A stretch of 37,095 bases of DNA, taken from assembly GCA_002433335.1 (NCBI GenBank), contig DJHY01000296.1, positions 1 to 37,095 of the forward strand. Reading direction: 5' to 3'. Made by a program: the position numbers and the translations under genes. Position 1 is the stretch's first letter. Each line of letters starts with the position of its first letter. The DNA is from Rhodospirillaceae bacterium UBA6608. GTDB lineage: Bacteria > Pseudomonadota > Alphaproteobacteria > Rhodospirillales_A > Casp-alpha2. This document shows, piece after piece, positions 32,310 through 37,095 of this stretch. The notes below the pieces were generated by a model. That model saw only the letters and a list, made by a program, of their open reading frames with translations. It was not told the DNA's origin and searched no databases.

Positions 32310-33191
32310 ATGACCACCGACCACCACGCCCATGACGACACCCTGACCACCCGCCGCCTGACCGGGGCCATCGGGGCCGAGATCATGGACCTCGACCTGA
32401 CCGCGCCCGAATACGACAACATCTACCCGGCGATCCACCAGGCGTTCCTGGACCATGCGGTCCTGGTCCTGCGCAATCAGGATCTATCGCCGGAACAGCT
32501 GATCAAAGTCTCCAAGCGCTTCGGCAAGTTGGAATCCCACGTGTTGTCGCAGTTCAACATGAAAGGCCACCCCGAGGTTCTGTTGATCTCCAACGTCAAG
32601 GAAGAGGGCAAGCCGATCGGCGCAATTCATGCCGGGCAATATTGGCATTCGGACCTGTCCTATACCGATCGCCCGACCCAGGCGTCGCTTCTGCATGCCA
32701 AGGAAATTCCGAGCTACGGCGGCGACACCATGTTCGTCAACATGGCCGCCGCCTACGACGCCTTGTCCGAGGCGATGAAGGACTTCCTCGACGGCCTGAC
32801 CGCCGTGCACGACTACACCAACGCCTATGATACCTTTTTCGCGCATCGGCCGGACCGCCCGCCCCTGACCGACGAAGAACGGGCCAAGGTACCGCCGGTC
32901 GTCCATCCGGTCATCCGCACCCATCCGGAAACGGGCCGCAAGGCGCTATACGTCAATCCGGGCTTCACCCGCCGGATCAACGAACTGACGCTGGCCGAAA
33001 GCCGCATCATTCTGGATTTCCTGTTCGGCCATTTCCAACAGCCGCAATTCATCTACCGCCATACCTGGGCGCCGGGAGACCTGGTGATCTGGGACAACCG
33101 CTGCACCTGCCACAACGCCGTCGCCGACTACGACATGTCGGAACGGCGCCACCTGATCCGCACCAGCGTCGAAGGCGACAAACCGCACTGA
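32310..33191 (+). CDS. TauD/TfdA-family Fe(II)/2-oxoglutarate dioxygenase (copy 2)
   Basis: 293 residues. Iron ligands are H113 and D115 in YWHSDLSYTD and H268 in CTCHNAVADYD; R284 in HLIRTSV should bind 2-oxoglutarate. Relatives oxidise taurine, alkyl sulfonates, sulfate esters or aryloxy acids. The ATG at 32310 has GGAGAG just upstream; a longer in-frame reading lacks similarity and crosses the operator. It is a single-gene unit under the divergent LysR gene, with a 13-bp hairpin after it. It shares FVN-type, VHPV-RTHPETG and DNRCT segments with copy 1 at 23844, but is clearly a diverged paralogue, so probably a different substrate. Confidence 0.92.
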   Translation: MTTDHHAHDDTLTTRRLTGAIGAEIMDLDLTAPEYDNIYPAIHQAFLDHAVLVLRNQDLSPEQLIKVSKRFGKLESHVLSQFNMKGHPEVLLISNVKEEGKPIGAIHAGQYWHSDLSYTDRPTQASLLHAKEIPSYGGDTMFVNMAAAYDALSEAMKDFLDGLTAVHDYTNAYDTFFAHRPDRPPLTDEERAKVPPVVHPVIRTHPETGRKALYVNPGFTRRINELTLAESRIILDFLFGHFQQPQFIYRHTWAPGDLVIWDNRCTCHNAVADYDMSERRHLIRTSVEGDKPH

Positions 33192-33211
33192 TCGCCCGCA
33201 CGACGCACGAC

Positions 33212-33242
33212 GCGGGGCCGGAAACCCCCTTTCCGGCCCCGC
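33212..33242 (+). terminator. 13-bp perfect hairpin after second dioxygenase
   Basis: GCGGGGCCGGAAA (33212-33224), loop CCCCC, TTTCCGGCCCCGC (33230-33242), 20 bp after the stop. The stem is strong but no T-run follows, so it is a hairpin that may block or end transcription rather than a textbook terminator. Confidence 0.55.
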
Positions 33243-33343
33243 AAGTCGCGGGCCACCCCACGCAAGACCGCCCCAGGGCACCGGACGCATGAAGACCACG
33301 GCACCGAAAAACGATGCCGTACCAATTCATTATGTTTGGAAGA

Positions 33344-33370
33344 GATGGTGCCCAGGGGCGGAAAGGAACC
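33344..33370. repeat. att-like direct repeat, distal end of tRNA-Phe island
   Basis: GATGGTGCCCAGGGGCGGA is identical to 19 bases at 35773-35791, the 3' end of tRNA-Phe; extending to 27 bases gives 24 matches, with the T-arm GAACC kept after three mismatches. It is the far attachment site of an integrated element. Between it and the membrane-protein gene (33371-33488) I see no gene; open frames here lack ribosome sites and recognisable content. Confidence 0.85.
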
Positions 33371-33488
33371 CGCGCCCTCAAAAACCCCGGAAATACGAGC
33401 CTTATTCCAACTGGTTCATGCCTTCAGTGTACCACCCTGGCGTACTATTTGAAGGCCCCTTCCGGCGCAATGAAATGCAATGGGAAAA

Positions 33489-34118
33489 TCAGCCGCGACC
33501 ACTCGCCGCTTCATCGCTGTCACCGTCTGGCTCCTGCCAACGAGCATCAGTCCGGTGGATTCGATCTGTCAGGTAAAAAAGTCCGACCAGTGTGGTTACA
33601 ACCATATTCCAAAAAACAAAGGCAAACATGAGCATCACCACTGGCCTCATGTACAAACGCACATGTTCCGAGAGCATCTCACTAACACCAGCACCAAAGA
33701 GTTTTGCCCCGATAGTAAATAGCGCGATGAAAAGGCTGATGAATGCCAAGTAGCCAAAAAGGAAGCACAGAAATTGCCGCCGCGTAAGATTGCGCGTGAT
33801 AGTTTGCCCCTTGTATCTATCCTTCAGCATAGGCGGCGGATTGGACATCTCATCATCAAGAGATGCCTTTGGGAAGGTTGCAACAGCGGCTAATGCGGCA
33901 ATAAAGAAACCCACAAGGACATGCGCCAAAGCAGACACGCTTGCGAAAATGCCATTCTGCCCAAAGAGGGGCACCGAGTACCCCAGCAGCCCGAATACTC
34001 CCATTGTGATGACCGTAAGGCAGATCGGAATACCCCAGTCATACTTGCGTTTATCCGTATGCTGGATACGGAGATACGCCAACGGCTTAGTTAGGCGATT
34101 GAGCCAGTGGATCGTCAT
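33489..34118 (-). CDS. Four-helix membrane protein of the tRNA-Phe island, unknown
   Basis: 209 residues from MTIHWLNRLTKPLAYLRI. Four hydrophobic segments: about 29-50 (IPICLTVITMGVFGLLGYSV), 58-80 (SVSALAHVLVGFFIAALAAV), 115-140 (FLCFLFGYLAFISLFIALFT) and 155-185 (VVMLMFAFVFWNMVVTTLVG). The loop between helices 2 and 3 holds a polar, proline-rich stretch (MSNPPPMLKDRYKGQT), and the tail is acidic. The ATG at 34118 lies 7 bp after the upstream gene's stop; GGAG is 11 bases away. I recognise no family. The pairing with a soluble partner suggests a two-component module in which this is the membrane part. Codon use is less GC-rich than in neighbours, consistent with transfer. Confidence 0.8.
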   Translation of the reverse strand: MTIHWLNRLTKPLAYLRIQHTDKRKYDWGIPICLTVITMGVFGLLGYSVPLFGQNGIFASVSALAHVLVGFFIAALAAVATFPKASLDDEMSNPPPMLKDRYKGQTITRNLTRRQFLCFLFGYLAFISLFIALFTIGAKLFGAGVSEMLSEHVRLYMRPVVMLMFAFVFWNMVVTTLVGLFYLTDRIHRTDARWQEPDGDSDEAASGRG

Positions 34119-34125
34119 CTCACGA

Positions 34126-35142
34126 TTATCTCCAGAGAGCTTCCGTCCGCAGCAATTCCACCATCTTTTTTTCAATCGCCGGGACGATTTCGGCCACACA
34201 TTGTTTCAATGGCTCGTCGAAGCCCGAAATAATTTCCAATCGGGCAAAAAGAACATCAGAGGCTTCGTCTACGTCGGTTGGAATGTGCGCCGCCTCTTCG
34301 CGATCCGTGTCGCCCCGATGATATTTAACGTACAGTTGTCCATAGCCCTCATCCGCAGCTTTCCGCTTGATCCGTTGGATCAGTGCGAGTGCACGGTCGC
34401 CCAATTTGTGATGCTCGACCTTCAGAACCATCCGACGCGACTGGACTTTTGTGTACCCTTCTTCATCGAAGTCATCTTGCTCAAATTGCCTGTCTATCAA
34501 TTCGATATAAGCCAGCTCGCCCCGTCCCGACACAATGCTATCTCTAAGCGTCTGATGGGGCTCCAGGTCTAGATTTAGCTTTGGTCGAAACGATCTCACC
34601 TTGTTGGTCTCAGGGTCTGCGAACTGAAATTCCCGGACGTTGTCCTTGGCAATGCGGCGAAGAAGACGGTTCAAAAAAGCCAACACAACCCCCCTATTAA
34701 TCATGGGGACTTTTTCAAAGGTCGCCTTATGCATATGGGGATTTAGGTCCTTCGGTTCGAGGTCAATGATGAGGTGAGCAGAATATGCAACCCCTTCATT
34801 GTCTCTTTTGGTCACCTCACGAATATCGTGGGTCCCGAAGTGCGCGAATGCCGGGTTCGGAGTGTCTTTATCTCCATAGTTGAAAAGGAGGACTGCGTAC
34901 CGTTCATCGGGGTCAATTTTTACATCGCTTAGGTACAACAGCTTCCGGCCAGCGTCAGGCGGGTCATCATCTTTGACCAACGCCCCTTTGTCCGTGTGGA
35001 CTTCAAAGGCATCTTTCATATCTGCCACAGTTTTGAGTTTCCCCAGAAGAAACTCTATCGGCGGTGCATCTGCGGTATTCGGTTGCGCACCGATGAAGAT
35101 ACTGGACACAAAAACAAGCCGTTCCTTTTCGCTGAATGGCAT
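34126..35142 (-). CDS. 338-residue soluble protein of the tRNA-Phe island, unknown
   Basis: Starts MPFSEKERLVFVSSIFIGAQ; no signal peptide or membrane helix. Visible features are an N-terminal half rich in beta-type hydrophobic/polar alternation (YAVLLFNYGD, AHLIIDLEP), a basic helix (AFLNRLLRRIAKD, near 155-170), a conserved-looking FRPKLNLDLEPHQTLRDS stretch, and a charged C-terminus (EIVPAIEKKMVELL). TGGAGG precedes the ATG by about 7 bases. It leads a tight two-gene unit with the membrane protein. I recognise no family or catalytic motif. Its presence as cargo of a tRNA island next to a membrane partner is reminiscent of phage-defence modules, but that is only contextual. Confidence 0.82.
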   Translation of the reverse strand: MPFSEKERLVFVSSIFIGAQPNTADAPPIEFLLGKLKTVADMKDAFEVHTDKGALVKDDDPPDAGRKLLYLSDVKIDPDERYAVLLFNYGDKDTPNPAFAHFGTHDIREVTKRDNEGVAYSAHLIIDLEPKDLNPHMHKATFEKVPMINRGVVLAFLNRLLRRIAKDNVREFQFADPETNKVRSFRPKLNLDLEPHQTLRDSIVSGRGELAYIELIDRQFEQDDFDEEGYTKVQSRRMVLKVEHHKLGDRALALIQRIKRKAADEGYGQLYVKYHRGDTDREEAAHIPTDVDEASDVLFARLEIISGFDEPLKQCVAEIVPAIEKKMVELLRTEALWR

Positions 35143-35257
35143 AGCTGGCCTCCACCCATTTAATTAGCGGGTGATGATAACAGCCTTTTAGAGAGCCTTG
35201 GACAGAGTTTTCGCCAAGTGAGTGCAAGGCAAGCCACCAAAATATACGGGAAGCCAG

Positions 35258-35761
35258 CTACGCTCCGACCATGCACTCTCGCTTTATCCGCTGTACCGTC
35301 GAGACGCCCACACCGAGCGCTTCGGCTGGGTTCTTTCCCATGAACTCTTCGCGGACGGCCCATTTGAACATATAGGAAAGATTGATTAGGTAGCTGTTCG
35401 CAGTTTTCGGTGCGATAGGTGCCAGCCCCGTCTCAGCAGCATGGTCAGCTGCTTGCCGTGCAGAAGCGTCAGGAAATCGCTTCGTGTAATTCGGCGGCAA
35501 TCGGGTTAGGACGCTGACGACCTCTCGGCAATCCGCTCGGGTGATCGACTGCGCATCCTTATCCACCCCGATCAACTCACCCAAAAGCGCGTAAATGGAC
35601 TGCTGGCCTAAGCGTGTTTTCTCCCGCACGTTTCTCCGGCCCGCGCTATTCATGTTCAGGTCCACGAGCGCCTGGAATGTGATGGTCGGCGCGACACGTC
35701 CGGTGTACCAGAGGGAACTTTCAAGCTCTTGATTTTGTGGGTTTTTGTTTAGCGCCAACAC
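35258..35761 (-). pseudogene. Truncated tyrosine integrase fragment fused to recombinase-like tail
   Basis: 167 codons from a GTG. Residues about 30-140 look like the SAM-like core-binding domain of a phage-type integrase: SIYALLGELIGVD, ITRADCREVVSVLTRLPPN, PKTANSYLINLSYMFKWAVR, GKNPAE. The catalytic domain with the R...HxxR...Y residues is absent. The last 20 residues (LGVGVSTVQRIKRE core) resemble the C-terminal HTH of serine resolvases instead, so the frame seems to be a deletion junction of two recombinase genes. The N-terminus also looks incomplete. It lies 13 bp from the tRNA-Phe 3' end, the usual place of an island integrase. Unlikely to be functional. Confidence 0.7.
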
Positions 35762-35772
35762 GTTAGAAAGGT

Positions 35773-35799
35773 GATGGTGCCCAGGGGCGGATTCGAACC
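35773..35799. repeat. att-like direct repeat, tRNA-proximal copy
   Basis: Covers the tRNA-Phe 3' end plus two bases beyond it. Nineteen bases are identical to 33344-33362 and 24 of 27 match overall. This copy keeps the correct T-loop, so the tRNA gene is intact. Confidence 0.85.
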
Positions 35800-35850
35800 A
35801 CCGACACCCGCATTTTCAGTGCGGTGCTCTACCAACTGAGCTACCTGGGC
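35775..35850 (-). tRNA. tRNA-Phe (anticodon GAA)
   Basis: 76 bases including an encoded CCA. The acceptor arms GCCCAGG and CCTGGGC pair perfectly, the D-arm is AGCTCAGTTGGTAGAGC, the anticodon GAA is at 35815-35817 inside the loop CTGAAAA, and the T-loop is TTCGAAT. Its 3' end is the attachment site of the small island. The same orientation as yacG and RNase E/G suggests read-through from that operon. Confidence 0.97.
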
Positions 35851-36005
35851 AAACCGTGCTGCGGCGAGGCTCTAGGTGGCCCCGCCCGTTGGCGAGAGGT
35901 GGCTTATAGAAGAATTCGGAAGCCCTGTCCAGCATGGGCGAAGCAGGAATTTGCGGCAAATTTCACCTGTTTCGCGGCCCCCTGCGGGCGGGCCTGCGCG
36001 CGGGC

Positions 36006-36215
36006 TCAATCTTCGTAGGAATCCCGTTCCATATCGATCTCGTCGGGCCGCTCGTTGGTCGGGATGCGGTAATCGCCGTTAAGCCATTTGCCGAGGTCGA
36101 TATCGGCGCAGCGCTTGCAACAGAACGGGCGGTAATCAAGCGTTTCCGGCTTGCCGCAGACGGGACAGGCGCGGGGTTTGAAAGGCACCACCTTGGCGCT
36201 GCTGTCCTCGGCCAT
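36006..36215 (-). CDS. yacG: DNA gyrase inhibitor YacG-like zinc protein
   Basis: 69 residues. Four cysteines form the zinc site: CPVCGK and, 16 residues on, [22 protein letters not shown], of which the core FCxxRC-DIDLGxW is the family signature. YacG binds GyrB and inhibits gyrase DNA binding in E. coli; the role in alphaproteobacteria is inferred by family. Start [12 protein letters not shown] at 36215 lies 3 bp after the RNase E/G stop, so the two are one operon. The acidic tail ([15 protein letters not shown]) is usual. The 155 bp between it and the tRNA hold no gene I can see. Confidence 0.93.
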   Translation of the reverse strand: MAEDSSAKVVPFKPRACPVCGKPETLDYRPFCCKRCADIDLGKWLNGDYRIPTNERPDEIDMERDSYED

Positions 36216-36218
36216 GGG

Positions 36219-37095
36219 TCAGGCTCCCTTGATCTCGAACTGTCCCGGGGCCAGGGCCGGATCGCGCTCGATCCGCAGCGCCCCGCCGACGCGGGCGTTG
36301 GTGTCGTCCACGGCATCCTTCAGCGGACCGGTCAAGGCATCGGCGACGTCCCCGGCGGCGCAGATGCGGATCACCCCGCCCCCGGTGGCGATGGCCTTGC
36401 GCAGGGCCGCCAGGGCCGCGCCCGTGGGCTCCCGCGTCCAGGCGCCCGGGCGCGCCAGCAAGCGCGTGACCGAGGGGCCGCGGCGGCGGCGGGTCAGCTC
36501 GACCATGCCCAGGCCGGTATAGCCCAGGACGTGGCATTCGACCGGATCGCCGGCCAGAGCATCGCGCAACAGCGCCATGATGTCCTGCTTATCCTTCTTG
36601 CCCTTCATGGACAGGAAATCGATCACGATCTGCCCGGCCAGATTGCGCAGGCGCAGATGGCGGGCGATGGCCGTCACGGCCTCGCGGTTGGTGATGGATG
36701 CCAGGCGCTGCGGCGAGCCGGAACCGAGCGATCCCCCCGTGGTCTTGCCCGTATCGACGTCGATCGCGGTCAATGCCGAGGTCTCGGCGATGATGATCCG
36801 CCCGCCCGACGGCAGGGTGACGACCGGCTCGACCGCTTCGTCCAAGGCTTCCTCGACCCCGAATTTGTCGAACAACGGCTGCTTGCCCGTCCAACCCTCG
36901 ACCTTCGCGCCCGGGGCCAGGGCCTCGGCCATGCGCAGGGCATCGGGATCGTCGGCGATGATCCGGCAGCGCGGCGAGGCCAGCATTAATGCGCGCTCGA
37001 TCACGTCGGGCGGGGCCAACAGCGGCTCGGGCGCGCTGTCCACTTCATCAAACGCGGCCTCGACCTCGTCGCGCAATTCCAGCAAACGTTCCAGA
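36219..37095 (-). CDS. rng: Ribonuclease E/G family protein, C-terminal part (partial)
   Basis: The frame is open to the right edge, giving about 291 residues of the C-terminal half. LPSGGRIIIAETSALTAIDVDTG contains the catalytic-domain metal-binding Asp region of RNase E/G, and ITNREAVTAIARHLRLRNLAGQIVIDFLSM is the family hallmark. The zinc-link cysteine pair (CPxC) of RNase E/G does not appear; instead HVLGYTGLGMVELTRRR runs on to a roughly 100-residue tail. The enzyme cuts single-stranded RNA in rRNA and mRNA maturation. The short length fits RNase G better than RNase E with its long scaffold, but the N-terminus is outside the window. Operon with yacG downstream. Confidence 0.9.
   Translation of the reverse strand, partial: LERLLELRDEVEAAFDEVDSAPEPLLAPPDVIERALMLASPRCRIIADDPDALRMAEALAPGAKVEGWTGKQPLFDKFGVEEALDEAVEPVVTLPSGGRIIIAETSALTAIDVDTGKTTGGSLGSGSPQRLASITNREAVTAIARHLRLRNLAGQIVIDFLSMKGKKDKQDIMALLRDALAGDPVECHVLGYTGLGMVELTRRRRGPSVTRLLARPGAWTREPTGAALAALRKAIATGGGVIRICAAGDVADALTGPLKDAVDDTNARVGGALRIERDPALAPGQFEIKGA

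Larger units (their letters stand above)
33344..35799. mobile_element. Remnant integrative element in tRNA-Phe (about 2.4 kb)
   Basis: Bounded by the 27-bp imperfect repeat of the tRNA-Phe 3' end. It contains a truncated integrase-like reading frame next to the tRNA, transcribed away from it as in normal tRNA islands, plus a two-gene cargo. Sample lines inside are close to 50% GC, visibly lower than the flanking genes. The catalytic half of the integrase is missing, so the element cannot move on its own. Confidence 0.8.

Noticed and set aside
33289..33722. Several short plus-strand open frames at the left end of the island
   Set aside because: No ribosome sites, no hydrophobic or domain pattern, they overlap the att repeat or run antisense to the membrane-protein gene.
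33489..35142. Assignment of the island pair to the Kiwa defence system
   Set aside because: The architecture (four-helix membrane protein plus soluble partner of about 300 residues) is similar, but gene order differs and I cannot recognise KwaA or DUF4868 sequence features, so no name was given.
35160..35363. Short minus-strand frame just downstream of the integrase fragment as its missing catalytic part
   Set aside because: It overlaps the fragment in another frame and contains none of the integrase catalytic residues (R, HxxR, Y).

Overview
The window reads as chromosomal DNA of a GC-rich alphaproteobacterium, probably Rhodospirillales-like. This rests on gene content (Usg protein, groES-groL order, RNase E/G-yacG-tRNA-Phe block, ScfR-type regulator) and on the consistent G/C third-position bias. 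No species can be named from the sequence alone.

Region 1 (1-9.9 kb) is mostly core. It holds the 5' end of groL and all of groES with a degenerate CIRCE-like operator, usg, an OPT-family transporter, and a three-gene cassette of a CheY-like receiver, a small two-helix membrane protein and a sodium:solute symporter/histidine kinase fusion. A divergent LysR/tautomerase pair follows, then a large XRE/ScfR-type regulator that carries what looks like a histidine-kinase DHp domain. A 26-codon hydrophobic small-protein gene lies on the minus strand with its own promoter candidate, Shine-Dalgarno and UUCG-loop terminator.

Region 2 (10-16.8 kb) has a tungstate ABC transporter in the order tupB-tupC-tupA with a terminator. 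It is followed by a coupled NAD-dependent epimerase/dehydratase and SPINDLY/OGT-like TPR glycosyltransferase pair, then a TRIC/UPF0126 membrane protein.

Region 3 (16.8-33.2 kb) is the accessory-metabolism heart of the window. An AtzF-like amidase and a Crp/Fnr-type regulator face a plus-strand operon: NMT1-type binding protein, permease, ATPase, two further paralogous permeases and a TauD-family dioxygenase, with a HAD dehalogenase-like enzyme after a strong hairpin. Converging on it is a minus-strand operon of sulfatase, ComA-type phosphosulfolactate synthase and a cytoplasmic BisC-type molybdo-oxidoreductase, divergent from a GntR/UTRA regulator. A LysR regulator divergent from a second TauD-family dioxygenase closes the region. 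Together these genes suggest an inducible route for import and breakdown of an organosulfur compound, in a combination I do not recognise. A perfect palindrome, GCAAATATTTGC, occurs before both the amidase and the transporter operon and is the best candidate operator for the Crp/Fnr protein.

Region 4 (33.3-35.8 kb) is a tiny, lower-GC island bounded by an imperfect direct repeat of the tRNA-Phe 3' end. Next to the tRNA is a truncated tyrosine-integrase fragment that appears fused to a serine-recombinase tail. The cargo is a two-gene module, a 338-residue soluble protein and a four-helix membrane protein, neither of which I recognise. Region 5 (35.8-37.1 kb) returns to core genes: tRNA-Phe(GAA), yacG and the 3' part of an RNase E/G gene that runs off the window.
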